A DNA stretch of 64,000 bases, taken from Rhodococcus sp. HM1 (GTDB taxonomy: Bacteria > Actinomycetota > Actinomycetes > Mycobacteriales > Mycobacteriaceae). Position 1 is the stretch's first letter. Each line of letters starts with the position of its first letter. The translations under genes and the position numbers were made by a program. Positions 17,156-26,002 of this stretch are shown here, one piece after another. The notes beneath the pieces are model-generated. The model made no database searches. It was not told the origin of the DNA and worked only from the letters and a program-made list of their open reading frames with translations. The stretch covers positions 1 to 64,000 of the forward strand of contig NZ_JALPTB010000034.1 in assembly GCF_023218075.1 (NCBI RefSeq), read 5' to 3'.

Positions 17156-17980
17156 TCAGCGGATGTTGTAGCCGGCGTCGACGGGGAACGTGACACCGGT
17201 GACGTAGCGAGCCTCGTCGGAGGCGAGGTAGACGACGGCGTTGCTGATGTCGACGGCCTCGACCAGCTCGACCGGCATCGGGTTCTTGTAGGACTCATCC
17301 GCGGCCACATCGGGATTGGCGGTGAGGAATTCCCCGTATTCGGCGTTGGCGACCATCGGGGTGTTCACGCCGGTCGGGTGGATGGTGTTCACCCGAATGC
17401 TGTGCGGAGCCAGCTGTTTCGCGTAGATGCGCATGAGTCCGACGACGCCGTGCTTGGCGGCAGTGTATCCGACCTGACCGGGCAGGGTGTTCAGGCCGAT
17501 GCTCGTGAGGCCGGCGGCGGAGCTCGTGATGATGATCGATCCGCCCTCGCCTCGCTGGACGAGATCCGGCACCGTCACCTCGAGCACATGCCACACACCG
17601 GTGAGCATGGTGTCGATCGCGTCGTGCCAGGCCTGGCGCTGCTCACCGGGTCCGATGACCGGCATGATGCCGGCGTTGGGCAGCACGATGTCGACCTTGC
17701 CGAACTGCGCGATGCCCGCGTCGTAAGCCCGCTGGACATCCTCGAGATTGCGGACATCGCCCACCGACGTGACGATCGAGCCGCCGGCCTCCTTGACCAG
17801 ACGCTCGGCCTCGGCGAGATCGTCGCTGGTGGCCATCGGATAGAACACGGTGGGGATCTGATCGCAGATGTCCATCGCGATGATCGACGCGCCCTCTTCG
17901 GCGAGCCGGACGGCGTGCGAGCGGCCCTGGCCCCGCGCAGCACCGGTAATGAAAGCGACCTTGCCTTCGAGTCGACCCAT
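17156..17980 (-). CDS. Mycofactocin-type short-chain dehydrogenase
   Basis: A 274-residue SDR with the motif FITGAARGQGRSHAVRLAEE. This motif, together with the MDICDQ segment and the long loop after strand 2, marks the actinobacterial subfamily thought to use mycofactocin and to hold NAD tightly. Active-site residues lie in ITSSAAG and YTAAKHG. It probably oxidises an alcohol, passing electrons to mycofactocin rather than free NAD. That is family knowledge; no mycofactocin biosynthesis gene is in this window. It is first gene of an operon with the aldehyde dehydrogenase. The ATG has AGAGGA 6 nt upstream. Confidence 0.88.
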   Translation of the reverse strand: MGRLEGKVAFITGAARGQGRSHAVRLAEEGASIIAMDICDQIPTVFYPMATSDDLAEAERLVKEAGGSIVTSVGDVRNLEDVQRAYDAGIAQFGKVDIVLPNAGIMPVIGPGEQRQAWHDAIDTMLTGVWHVLEVTVPDLVQRGEGGSIIITSSAAGLTSIGLNTLPGQVGYTAAKHGVVGLMRIYAKQLAPHSIRVNTIHPTGVNTPMVANAEYGEFLTANPDVAADESYKNPMPVELVEAVDISNAVVYLASDEARYVTGVTFPVDAGYNIR

Positions 17981-18086
17981 GATTGTTCCTCTGCGGATTG
18001 CACGTCCCGACTGCAGTGCGGGACAACGAATGAATGCGATGAATGCGGTGACTCACCTCATCGCCTGTGAACCACACCACAGACGG

Positions 18087-18112
18087 TAGTTGCCTACACC
18101 CTTTAGGTCAAC
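18087..18112. promoter_or_regulatory. Regulon palindrome upstream of the mycofactocin-type SDR
   Basis: GTTGCCTA, seven bases, TAGGTCAA: exact CTA (18094-18096) N7 TAG (18104-18106) core with imperfect A/T arms. It lies about 110 bp before the SDR start. Confidence 0.5.
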
Positions 18113-18156
18113 ACCGAACATACTTCGTAATTTGTCTCGTTGCCGCGGAAGGCGGT

Positions 18157-18212
18157 CGAGAGGGAGGTTGTGTGCGATATCCCCGAGGATTTCGCGCACA
18201 ACCTCCCTCTCG
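18157..18212 (-). terminator. Long terminator hairpin after the GNAT gene
   Basis: An inverted repeat of 20 bp with one G-T pair and a 16-base loop, located 15 bp past the GNAT stop. It separates that gene from the SDR promoter. Confidence 0.7.
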
Positions 18213-18226
18213 TCAGGGACGCAGGA

Positions 18227-19213
18227 TCAGAAGCTGGGCACCTCGGCCCACTCGCCGACCTGGTAGCAGGAGTGCTCGTCCTCCTGCTCGAACGCCATCA
18301 GCCGGCACATGCGCACCGCCGACGGGTCGTCGGGATCGATGCGGATCAGGGCGATCTGCGCCCGCGCCTCGCGGAGCGCTCCGAGCGCGGTCGTGAGCAG
18401 GGCCGTCCCGACGCCCGCGCCCCGGGCGGCCTCGGTGAGGACGAGGGCTCGGATCGGGGCCGCATCCAATTCGTTGTGCGTGAACAGGGCGGGGTCGTAC
18501 CAGACGAATCCCACGCACGCCCCGGACGGATCGGTCGCGACGACGACGCTGCCGGACCCGAGGCGGATCTCGTCGGCGAGACGTTCACGCTGGGCGGGCA
18601 CCAGCGACGCCGAGTCCAGCACCTCGTCGATCGCCTTCGACACCGCCGCGTCCCCGAGCGACCGCGGCTCGCCGATCGTGATGTCCTCGCGCGCAACCGC
18701 CTCGTCGAGCGGGACCGCGAACGGCCCGGACAGGTGCCGGAACAGCGTCCAGAGCCTGCTCACCGCCGGGATGCCGAACCGTCGCGTGAGCCGCTCGGAC
18801 GCAGGGTGGGTGCTGTACGCCCAGCAGCGCAGGGCCACGGCGCCGGTGCCTTCCCAGCCGCCGTCGCGCGTCGTGTCCAGGCCGATCTCCTCGACGAGCA
18901 TGGTGGCCACCCCGCGCGACCGGTAGTCCGGGTGGACCACGAACTGCACGGTGCCGAGCCCCTCGTCGTCGACGTGCAGGTGCAGGTACGCCACGATCAC
19001 CAGCGGGGCGTCCTCCCGGGCACTCAGGTCGCGGCGTGCCTTGATCGGCAGGTGGTACACCCGTGCGCCGTCACGGCTCGTCGAGGTGACGTCGGCGGCG
19101 TGGATCCGGGAGAAGCCCGCTTCCTCGTCGTACTCGGCGGCCGTGGCAACCAGCGCCAGCACCTCGTCGCGATCGTCGGGATCCAGTTCCGAACACCACT
19201 GATACGAGATCAT
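18227..19213 (-). CDS. Double GNAT-fold acetyltransferase, MshD-like
   Basis: A 328-residue protein with two GNAT domains. The first has an acetyl-CoA loop around HPDYRSRGVATML (residues about 90-102), the second around EAARGAGVGTALL (near 263-275). Tandem GNAT architecture is that of mycothiol synthase MshD, but many actinobacterial paralogues acetylate other amines or antibiotics, so the substrate is open. The ATG has AGGAG upstream. It is divergent from the Rieske oxygenase gene, with a degenerate regulon palindrome (19246-19268) in front, so it may be coregulated with catabolism. Confidence 0.8.
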   Translation of the reverse strand: MISYQWCSELDPDDRDEVLALVATAAEYDEEAGFSRIHAADVTSTSRDGARVYHLPIKARRDLSAREDAPLVIVAYLHLHVDDEGLGTVQFVVHPDYRSRGVATMLVEEIGLDTTRDGGWEGTGAVALRCWAYSTHPASERLTRRFGIPAVSRLWTLFRHLSGPFAVPLDEAVAREDITIGEPRSLGDAAVSKAIDEVLDSASLVPAQRERLADEIRLGSGSVVVATDPSGACVGFVWYDPALFTHNELDAAPIRALVLTEAARGAGVGTALLTTALGALREARAQIALIRIDPDDPSAVRMCRLMAFEQEDEHSCYQVGEWAEVPSF

Positions 19214-19245
19214 CCTGTCCGCTCCTCATCTGCCGGTTCGTGTCG

Positions 19246-19268
19246 TAAATCTAATGCCCATCGGTATA
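19246..19268. promoter_or_regulatory. Degenerate regulon half-palindrome upstream of GNAT gene
   Basis: A perfect left arm TAAATCTA is followed after seven bases by TCGGTATA, which matches the right arm at only five of eight positions. It is a weaker second site in the 162-bp divergent region. Confidence 0.35.
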
Positions 19269-19317
19269 CGGCCGCAATGACCGTAACGCTTCCGTGAGCA
19301 TCCCCAGGGTTTACACT

Positions 19318-19340
19318 TAAACCTACATGAGTTAGATTTA
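19318..19340. promoter_or_regulatory. Regulon palindrome upstream of the Rieske oxygenase gene
   Basis: TAAACCTA-N7-TAGATTTA: 8-bp arms with a single mismatch, one of the best copies of the shared motif. It ends 35 bp before the Rieske start codon, a position suited to repression. Confidence 0.7.
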
Positions 19341-19375
19341 GCGCCATCGATCCGAACCACCGCCTGGAGGCAGCC

Positions 19376-20545
19376 ATGACAGAGGTCGGAATTCCCCGCG
19401 AGGAGCGCATTCGCCGTGCGCTCGACCACCTGCGCAACGACACCACCGACGAATACGAGCACCTCACCTGGTTCGAACCGGGCGAATTCGTCGACCCGGC
19501 AACGGCCAAGCTCGAACGTGACCGCGTGTTCGGTCGCGTTCCGACCATCGTTGCGCACGGGTCCGAGATCCCTCGCGCGGGCGACTTCTTCACCCTGCAG
19601 ATGCCGCGGAACAACGTCATCGTCGTCCGTCAGCGCGACGGCAGTGTCAAGACCCTCGTGAACCAGTGCCGCCACCGCGGGGCCATGGTCGAGAAGGAGG
19701 AGAAGGGCCGTTGCCGCCTCTTCTCCTGCCCGTACCACCGCTGGTCGTACGACACCGACGGCACGCTGCGCACGATCACCCGTGACAACACCTTCGGTGA
19801 GGCCGACCGGGACCAGCGCAACCTCGTCCAGCTCCCCACCGAGGAACGGCACGGCTTCATCTGGGTCGTGGACGACGCCGACGCCACCATCGACGTCGCG
19901 GATTGGCTCGGACCCGAGATGGATGCCATCCTGGCCTCGCAGAACCTCGACAAGCTGGTGAGCACCCGCGTCCAGGTGTTCGAGGAGCCCGTCAACTGGA
20001 AGCTGATGCAGGACGCGTTCCTCGACGGCTACCACATCCAGTACGCGCACCCGAACACTGCCGCCAAGCACATCCACACCAACGTGATGTCCTTCGAGGA
20101 CTTCGGCCACCACTGCCGGTTCATGAACCTGCGCAAGACCATCGACCGGTGGATCGAGGAGGATCCCGGCGACCGCAGCCTGGCCGAGCACACCACCGAG
20201 ACCCACTTCATCGGGCCCAACAGCACCCTGCTCCGCCAGCCCGACCACTTCCAGCTGCTCACCTTCCGGCCGCATCACAGCGACCCGCAGAACTGCCGCA
20301 TGGAGATCCGCCTGATCTGCCCGACGGTCGAGGACAGCGGAATGACCGAGGAGCGCTGGAACCGGCTCTGGGACAAGAACGTCGAGATCCTCATCGCCGT
20401 CCTCCACAACGAGGACTTCCCGATCCTGCGCGATTCGCAGCGGGCCATGGCCAGCGCCAACGCCGGCAACATGCTCCTCGGCCGGAACGAGGTCGCCAAC
20501 CAGGTCTTCCGCCGCGAGATCCAGAAACTGGTCAGCGAGAACTGA
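19376..20545 (+). CDS. Rieske non-haem iron oxygenase, catalytic subunit 1
   Basis: A 389-residue oxygenase alpha subunit. The Rieske [2Fe-2S] ligands are Cys98-x-His100 and Cys118-x2-His121. The mononuclear iron site is His220 and His225 in DGYHIQYAHP, with the bridging Asp just before. It inserts oxygen into an aromatic, alicyclic or side-chain position using electrons from a reductase such as that at 12048-13010. The ATG has GGAGG 5 nt upstream. No beta subunit is present, as in alpha-only Rieske enzymes. It is followed by an acyl-CoA dehydrogenase, suggesting a CoA-ester or carboxylate substrate. It is related to the second Rieske enzyme at 51713. Confidence 0.93.
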   Translation: MTEVGIPREERIRRALDHLRNDTTDEYEHLTWFEPGEFVDPATAKLERDRVFGRVPTIVAHGSEIPRAGDFFTLQMPRNNVIVVRQRDGSVKTLVNQCRHRGAMVEKEEKGRCRLFSCPYHRWSYDTDGTLRTITRDNTFGEADRDQRNLVQLPTEERHGFIWVVDDADATIDVADWLGPEMDAILASQNLDKLVSTRVQVFEEPVNWKLMQDAFLDGYHIQYAHPNTAAKHIHTNVMSFEDFGHHCRFMNLRKTIDRWIEEDPGDRSLAEHTTETHFIGPNSTLLRQPDHFQLLTFRPHHSDPQNCRMEIRLICPTVEDSGMTEERWNRLWDKNVEILIAVLHNEDFPILRDSQRAMASANAGNMLLGRNEVANQVFRREIQKLVSEN

Positions 20546-20558
20546 TCCCGAACACGAC

Positions 20559-20584
20559 GGCGGGGCGCCTGCGGGCGCCCCGCC
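20559..20584 (+). terminator. Hairpin between the Rieske and acyl-CoA dehydrogenase genes
   Basis: A perfect 11-bp GC stem with a 4-base loop in the 54-bp gap. There is no T-run, so it may stabilise the upstream mRNA or partly attenuate rather than end the operon. Confidence 0.5.
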
Positions 20585-20599
20585 ACCAGGAGGCTTTAC

Positions 20600-21751
20600 G
20601 TGGAGAGCGATCTCTTCGAACACGACCATGAACTGTTCCGCGATTCGGTTCGGGGTTTCGTCGACAAGCACGTCGTCCCCAATCTGGAGAAGTGGGATGC
20701 CGACCGGCTCATCGACCGGGACACCTGGCTCGCCGCCGGCAAGCAGGGCCTGCTCGGACTGAGCGTGCCGGAACAGTACGGCGGCCCCGGCGAGTCGGAC
20801 TACCGCTTCCGCGTCGTGATCCAGTCCGAGATCGCGCGGGTCGGTGCGTCGGCCCTGCAGTCCGGCTTCTCGACCAACGACGACATCGTCCTCAACTACC
20901 TGCTCCGGCACGCCAACGACGAGCAGAAGCAGCGCTGGCTGCCGGGGTTCGTCACCGGTGAGACGATCGGCGCGATCGCGATGAGCGAACCCGCCGCCGG
21001 AAGCGACCTCCGCGGCATCACCACCAGCGCGGTGGCCGACGGCGACCACTGGATCCTCAACGGCTCCAAGACGTTCATCACCAGCGGTATCCTCGCGGAC
21101 CTGGTCATCGTCTTCGCGAAGACCGATCCCCAGGCGGGATCCCGGGGATTCAGCCTCTTCGTCGTCGAAGAGGGCATGCCCGGCTTCACCCGCGGCCGCA
21201 AACTCGACAAGGTCGGTCTGCACGCCCAGGACACCGCCGAACTCTTCTTCGAGGACGTGCGCGTTCCGAAGGAGAACCTGCTCGGAGAGCTCGGTCAGGG
21301 CTTCGGATATCTGATGCAGAGCCTGCCGCTCGAGCGGCTCGGGATCGGAATCGCCGCGCAGATGTCCGCGGAGGCCGTCATGGGCTGGACGCTCGACTAT
21401 GTCAAGGAGCGGACCGCGTTCGGCAAGCGCATCGGCGAATTCCAGGGCATGGGTTTCACCCTCGCGGAATTGCAGACGGCAGTGGAGGTTTCCCGCACCT
21501 ACATCGACCGGTGTGTGCGCGAGTACAACAAGGGCACCCTCACCGCGGTGGATGCGTCGAAGGCGAAGCTGTGGGCCACCGAGCTGCAGGGCCGTGTCAT
21601 CGACGCCGGCGTCCAGTTCCACGGTGGCTACGGCTACATGATGGAGTACCCGGTTGCCAAGGCGTTCATCGACGCCCGGATCCAGCGCATCTACGGCGGC
21701 ACCAACGAGATCATGAAGGAAATCATCCATCGTGATCTGATGAAGGCCTGA
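20600..21751 (+). CDS. Acyl-CoA dehydrogenase (long-chain/isovaleryl-type active site)
   Basis: A 383-residue flavoenzyme. FAD and substrate motifs are AMSEPAAGSDL (about 127-137), the WILNGSKTFIT segment, ERTAFGKRIGEFQ and the C-terminal IYGGTNEIMKEI. The C-terminal catalytic Glu of short/medium-chain enzymes is replaced by Gly (YGG), as in long-chain and isovaleryl-CoA dehydrogenases. In those the base sits in helix G, here probably Glu245 of PLERLGIG. It should form the 2,3-double bond of an acyl-CoA and pass electrons to ETF. The GTG start has AGGAGG 7 nt upstream. It is cotranscribed with the Rieske oxygenase. Confidence 0.92.
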   Translation: MESDLFEHDHELFRDSVRGFVDKHVVPNLEKWDADRLIDRDTWLAAGKQGLLGLSVPEQYGGPGESDYRFRVVIQSEIARVGASALQSGFSTNDDIVLNYLLRHANDEQKQRWLPGFVTGETIGAIAMSEPAAGSDLRGITTSAVADGDHWILNGSKTFITSGILADLVIVFAKTDPQAGSRGFSLFVVEEGMPGFTRGRKLDKVGLHAQDTAELFFEDVRVPKENLLGELGQGFGYLMQSLPLERLGIGIAAQMSAEAVMGWTLDYVKERTAFGKRIGEFQGMGFTLAELQTAVEVSRTYIDRCVREYNKGTLTAVDASKAKLWATELQGRVIDAGVQFHGGYGYMMEYPVAKAFIDARIQRIYGGTNEIMKEIIHRDLMKA

Positions 21752-21770
21752 TCCTTTCAGGACCTCCATA

Positions 21771-21820
21771 CGGACACGAGAAAGGGGACCGATCGTGATC
21801 GGTCCCCTTTCTCGTGTCCG
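21771..21820. terminator. Perfect 24-bp terminator hairpin
   Basis: A perfect 24-bp inverted repeat with a 2-base loop between the convergent acyl-CoA dehydrogenase (plus) and small DUF1059 gene (minus). The stem contains TTTCTCG and AAAGGGG tracts. It serves both directions. Confidence 0.8.
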
Positions 21821-21822
21821 GT

Positions 21823-21975
21823 TCAGTAAGCGATGAACAGGATTTCGTCGCGCGAATATTCCATTCCCGGATGCGACTCGGCCAGGTGCGCCTGGGTCTT
21901 TTCCACCAGGTCGTCCTCGTCGGCGCCGGTGATCGCGGCGCCACACGGGCAGTTCAGTCTCGTCTTGACTCTCAT
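21823..21975 (-). CDS. Small DUF1059-type protein
   Basis: A 50-residue protein starting MRVKTRLNCPCG and ending DEILFIAY. The N-terminal CPCG, the central ADEDDLVEK and the HPGMEYS stretch are those of DUF1059, a small family often found in actinobacteria. The function is unknown; the CxC plus His could bind a metal. The ATG has AGAGGTGG 7 nt upstream. It stands alone between two terminators and is too short to be found by ordinary length cut-offs. Confidence 0.8.
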   Translation of the reverse strand: MRVKTRLNCPCGAAITGADEDDLVEKTQAHLAESHPGMEYSRDEILFIAY

Positions 21976-22025
21976 GCCTATCCACCTCTCATTCGTGGCC
22001 CGCGAAGCACGGAGCCTACAACGAC

Positions 22026-22058
22026 GAAGGTCCCCGGAGAAGCTCTCCGGGGACCTTC
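22026..22058 (-). terminator. Terminator after the fused CoA-transferase gene
   Basis: A perfect 15-bp stem with a 3-base loop, 13 bp past the stop codon. It closes the five-gene operon that starts at 27950. Confidence 0.8.
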
Positions 22059-22070
22059 CGGTTCTTACAC

Positions 22071-24488
22071 TCAGGAAGCAACCGGCGCCAGCGCCGGATC
22101 GTCGGCGGGGGGCTGCAGCACCCCGTCACGCACGAGTGAGTCGATCTCCGCCGTGCTCAGGCCGAGCAGCGTCTCGCAGATCTCGCGCGTCTGCTGTCCG
22201 GCCGACGGTGCTTGCCGCAGCGGCCACTCCGGCAACGCCGAGAAGTGCGCCACCTGCTTCGCCGTCGGTAGCGAGGCCGGCAACAACTCGTGGGTGAGTT
22301 CGGTGTACGCACCGCGGGCGACGAGCTGCGGATTCGTGAGCAATTCCGGCAACCGGACCATCGCCCCGGCGGGGATGCCGGCTGCCTGCAACGCCTCCAT
22401 CGCCTCGGTCGGCGTGCGCAGCGCCATCCACTGCGCGAGAACCTCGTCGGCCTCGGCACGGTTCTCGATCCTGCGCTCGGCGGTCGCGAAACGCGGGTCG
22501 TCGGCCAGCTCGGACCGTCCGAGGACCTCGCACAGCCGGACCCAGTCCTCGTCACCGCGGACGGTGACGGCACACCACTCGTCGTCACCCGCGCACGAGT
22601 ACACCCCGGACGGCGCCGAGTACGGATCCGAATTGCCCGGTGCGTGAATCGATCCCGGCTCGAGGTACTCCGCGACGAGCTGATTGGCCAACTGCACGAT
22701 CGCGGTGTCGGCCTGGGCGACCTCGATTGCGGCGCCGCGCCCGGTACGAAGCCGGTTGATCAGCGCGGCGAGGATCGTGGTCGCGGCGACCTGCCCGGCG
22801 ATGTGATCGGGGTAGACGGTGGAGCCGTCGCACAGCCCGTCGGAGGTGTCCGAGTACCGCCAGAGCGCCGAGACACCGCAGGCGGCCCGCACCAGCGGCC
22901 CGTAGCCGAGGCGCTTGTTCCACGGTCCGACGCTGCCGAACGCGCTGCTCTCGGAGACGATGATGCGCGGGTTGATCGCGGCGAGCTCGTCGTACGACAG
23001 GCCCATCGCGGCGAGGGTGCCGGGCTTGAAGTTGGCGAGCACGAGGTCCGCCTCGGCGGCGAGCTTCTTGAAGATGCGGATGCCTTCGGGGCTGCGCAAG
23101 TTGAGCCCGAGGCTGCGCCGGTTGCGGTGGCCCCACGCCACGGACGCGGCCAGAGCGGCGCCGCGCTTGGACTGGCGCAGGCCGTCCGGGAAGTTCGAGT
23201 TCTCGATCTTGATGACATCGGCGCCGTTGTCCGCGAACTGACGCCCGAGTTCCGCGCCGAACACGACGACACCCATGTCGAGAACCCGCAGGCCCTCGAA
23301 CGGGCGTGTGCCCGGTTCGTGGCGCGGCGCGGGGATAGGGTCACGCGCATCGTCGGTGGCCCCGAAGACGTGTTCGTTGTGTTCACCGGGTTCCGGTGCG
23401 CGAGTGCGGATCCCGGCCCGGTCACCGTTGATCTTCGCGTAGCCGGACGGAACCCGTGCGGTCAGGCCGGGCGCGATCTCGGTGTCGACGAAGGTGCCGG
23501 ACGCGTCGAAGTGCTCGGTCGTCAGCACCTCGGCGACGGTGTTGAGCCCACCGATCGGGATACCGCGGGCAGCGCCTTCGGCGACGAGTTGGTCGCGGGT
23601 GTAGGTGCTGAACAGCTGCTCGATGAGGGGGTTGAGGCGATCGGACGCGGCGAACCGGGCGGGGATCGTGTCGTACTTCGGATCCGCGAATTCCTCGGGC
23701 TCACCGAGCCATTCGAACATCGCCCGCCACTGACGCTTGGCGAGCAGGCAGATGCGCACCTGACCGTCGCCACACCGGTAGACCGGATAGAAGTTGGCGG
23801 CGTCGGGCCGGCCCCGCGGGAAGTCCTCGGAGCGGCCGGCGGCAGCGGACCCCTGCACACCGAAGCCGGGATCGAAGCCGTGCGTGACGACCTCGAACGC
23901 CGAGACGTCGACGGTCTGTCCCCGTCCGGTGTGCAGGCGGTCGAAGTAGGCGAGCAGAGCCGACCACGCCGTGTGCACGGCCACCGACTCGTCGATCAGG
24001 CCGTTGGGTGGCAGCAGCGGCTCCTCCCCCGGTTCACCGGACCGCGACAGCACGCCGCTGAGCGCGTAGAGAACCTGCTCGGTCGCCGCCCAGTCGCGGT
24101 ACGGACCGTCCTGCCCGAAACCGGTGATCGACACGGCCACGAGCGCGGGATTGATCCGGCACAGATCCTCGGCGCCGATGCCCCGAGCCGCCAGGAAGCC
24201 CGGCGCGAACGAGTCGAGGAGAATGTCCGATCGCCGTGCCAGTGCGCGCAGCCGGTCCCGGTCCTGTTCGTCGTCGAGGTCGAGGACGACACCGAGCTTG
24301 TTGGCGTTGCGCAGCGCGAACGGAACACTCACTCCGTTCCGGACCGGCTGCGCCGATCGCCCGGCCGATCCGCCGGGAAGTTCGACCCGGACGACCTCGG
24401 CCCCGAGGTCGGCGAGAAACCTGCCTGCGGCGTCGCCGAATCCGTCCGTCAGTTCCAGTACCCGGACACCCTGCAGTGGAAGTGCCAT
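22071..24488 (-). CDS. Fused double-domain CaiB/BaiF-family CoA-transferase
   Basis: About 805 residues, twice the usual 400, made of two type III CoA-transferase domains in tandem. Domain 1 starts GVRVLELTDGFGDAAGRFLADLG and has an Asp in NGLIDESVAVH at the catalytic position. Domain 2 starts GLRVLDMGVVVFG and has the Asp in YPDHIAGQVAATT. These enzymes move CoA between acids; normally two chains interlock as rings, and a fusion could give a fixed pseudo-dimer. ATG 24488 was chosen for the GGAG upstream (24491 is an alternative). It is last in the operon after the aldehyde dehydrogenase, so it may activate the acid that enzyme makes. Confidence 0.88.
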   Translation of the reverse strand: MALPLQGVRVLELTDGFGDAAGRFLADLGAEVVRVELPGGSAGRSAQPVRNGVSVPFALRNANKLGVVLDLDDEQDRDRLRALARRSDILLDSFAPGFLAARGIGAEDLCRINPALVAVSITGFGQDGPYRDWAATEQVLYALSGVLSRSGEPGEEPLLPPNGLIDESVAVHTAWSALLAYFDRLHTGRGQTVDVSAFEVVTHGFDPGFGVQGSAAAGRSEDFPRGRPDAANFYPVYRCGDGQVRICLLAKRQWRAMFEWLGEPEEFADPKYDTIPARFAASDRLNPLIEQLFSTYTRDQLVAEGAARGIPIGGLNTVAEVLTTEHFDASGTFVDTEIAPGLTARVPSGYAKINGDRAGIRTRAPEPGEHNEHVFGATDDARDPIPAPRHEPGTRPFEGLRVLDMGVVVFGAELGRQFADNGADVIKIENSNFPDGLRQSKRGAALAASVAWGHRNRRSLGLNLRSPEGIRIFKKLAAEADLVLANFKPGTLAAMGLSYDELAAINPRIIVSESSAFGSVGPWNKRLGYGPLVRAACGVSALWRYSDTSDGLCDGSTVYPDHIAGQVAATTILAALINRLRTGRGAAIEVAQADTAIVQLANQLVAEYLEPGSIHAPGNSDPYSAPSGVYSCAGDDEWCAVTVRGDEDWVRLCEVLGRSELADDPRFATAERRIENRAEADEVLAQWMALRTPTEAMEALQAAGIPAGAMVRLPELLTNPQLVARGAYTELTHELLPASLPTAKQVAHFSALPEWPLRQAPSAGQQTREICETLLGLSTAEIDSLVRDGVLQPPADDPALAPVAS

Positions 24489-24531
24489 CATGTGCTCCAA
24501 AGTGTGTGCTTGCCGCGAGATCCCGCGCGCA

Positions 24532-25977
24532 TCAGCGAGTTCCGAAGTACACCGACTTCGCGTTGAAGTACGGCGCCAGTCCCTCGGGTCCGAGCTCGCG
24601 GCCCAGCCCCGACGACTTGACGCCGCCGAACGGCGCCGCGAGATCCAGGGCGTAGTAGTTGACTCCGACGGTGCCGCTGTGGATGCGTGCGGCCAGGTCG
24701 AGGCCGTGCTGTTCGTCGGTGGTCCAGACCGTGCCGCCGAGGCCGTATTCCGAGTCGTTGGCGATCGACACCGCTTCGTCCTCGTCGCCGTACGGGGTGA
24801 TGGTCAGGACCGGGCCGAAGATCTCCTCCTGCGCGATGCGCGCGGAGTTGTCGACATCGGTGAACACGGTCGGCTCGACGAACCAGCCCACGGACTGCGA
24901 CGCGGGGCGCCCGCCACCGGTGGTGATGCGGTAGCCGTCGGCGCGACCGGCCTCGATGTAGCCGAGCACGCGCTCGCGCTGCGCCGCCGACACCAGCGGC
25001 CCGATGTTCGTCGCCTTGTCGAGCGGATCGCCGACGGTCAGCGCCCGCACCGTCTCGGTGACCGCCTCGACCACCTCCGCGTACCGCGAGCGCGGCGCGA
25101 GGATCCGGGTGCTCGCGTGGCAGGTCTGGCCGTTGTTCACCAGCGACACCTCGAGCAGGTTCTTCGCGAATACGTCGAGGTCGGCCTGCTCGGTGACGAT
25201 CGCCGCGGACTTGCCGCCCAGTTCGAGGGTGACCGGGCGCAGCAGCCGGCCGCAGACTTCGCCGATCGCGCGGCCCGCGGCCGTGGACCCGGTGAACGCC
25301 ACCTTGTCGACGCCGGGGTGCGAGACCAGGTAGGCACCGGCTTCCCGGCCGGCCGGGACGACGCTGAGCACGCCCTCGGGCAGACCGGCCTCCACGGCGG
25401 CGTCGGCGAAGGCGAACGCGTCGAGCGCGGTCTCGGGTGCCGGCTTGAGGACCACCGTGCATCCCGCCGCGAGCGCGGGGGCGAGTTTCATCGCCGCCAG
25501 CGGCTGCGGGTAGTTCCACGGCGTGATCGCCGCGACCACACCGACGGGTTCGCGGCGCACGACGGTCCGGCCGCCGAACGCGCTCGGCCGCACGTCCTCG
25601 TCGGCCGCGTCGCGGATCAGGCCTGCGTAGTACGAGAACATCGCCGCGGGGCCGAAGCCGTTGACTCCGTTCGACAGTGCGATCGGCATGCCGTTCTCGC
25701 GGGTCACCAGCCGGGCGGTGTCGCGACCCCGGGCCTTCAGCGCTGCGGCGAACCGGTCGAGCAGGTCGGCACGTTCTGCGTTGGTCAGCGCGGCCCACGG
25801 GCCGGTCAGCGCGGCGCGCGCGGACGCGACCGCCTCGTCGATGTCGGCCTCGGATGCCAGGGCCGACGTACCGAGCACCTTCTCGGTGGCCGCCTCGATG
25901 ACGTCGGTGGTGGCACCGGACTTCGGCGCGACCCACCGGCCGCCGATGAACAGTTCGTTCCTGTCCAGGTCGTTCAT
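24532..25977 (-). CDS. Aldehyde dehydrogenase 2
   Basis: A 481-residue aldehyde dehydrogenase. Cofactor motif AFTGSTAAGRAI (about 227-238), Glu252 in LELGGKSA and nucleophile Cys286 in NGQTCHASTR. The ATG follows a GAAAGG site. It lies 25 bp after the thiolase-fold gene and 43 bp before the CoA-transferase. In this order it could oxidise an aldehyde released by the thiolase-fold/OB-fold pair to an acid that the CoA-transferase then activates. That sequence is inferred from gene order. Confidence 0.92.
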   Translation of the reverse strand: MNDLDRNELFIGGRWVAPKSGATTDVIEAATEKVLGTSALASEADIDEAVASARAALTGPWAALTNAERADLLDRFAAALKARGRDTARLVTRENGMPIALSNGVNGFGPAAMFSYYAGLIRDAADEDVRPSAFGGRTVVRREPVGVVAAITPWNYPQPLAAMKLAPALAAGCTVVLKPAPETALDAFAFADAAVEAGLPEGVLSVVPAGREAGAYLVSHPGVDKVAFTGSTAAGRAIGEVCGRLLRPVTLELGGKSAAIVTEQADLDVFAKNLLEVSLVNNGQTCHASTRILAPRSRYAEVVEAVTETVRALTVGDPLDKATNIGPLVSAAQRERVLGYIEAGRADGYRITTGGGRPASQSVGWFVEPTVFTDVDNSARIAQEEIFGPVLTITPYGDEDEAVSIANDSEYGLGGTVWTTDEQHGLDLAARIHSGTVGVNYYALDLAAPFGGVKSSGLGRELGPEGLAPYFNAKSVYFGTR

Positions 25978-26002
25978 GTCGTGCCTTTCGCGGGGGTGAC
26001 GG

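Noticed and set aside
16253-18070. 605-codon plus-strand open frame over the aldehyde dehydrogenase and SDR genes
   Set aside because: Antisense to two clear genes; no domain seen.
19226-21985. 919-codon minus-strand open frame over the Rieske and acyl-CoA dehydrogenase genes
   Set aside because: Antisense shadow: it spans two well-recognised genes, their intergenic hairpin and the terminator, and its product is low-complexity and matches nothing.
21771-22058. Two strong inverted repeats 200 bp apart, considered as ends of a small mobile element
   Set aside because: The two stems differ in sequence, no target duplication is seen, and each sits just past a stop codon, so they are terminators. 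Between them lies an ordinary DUF1059 gene.
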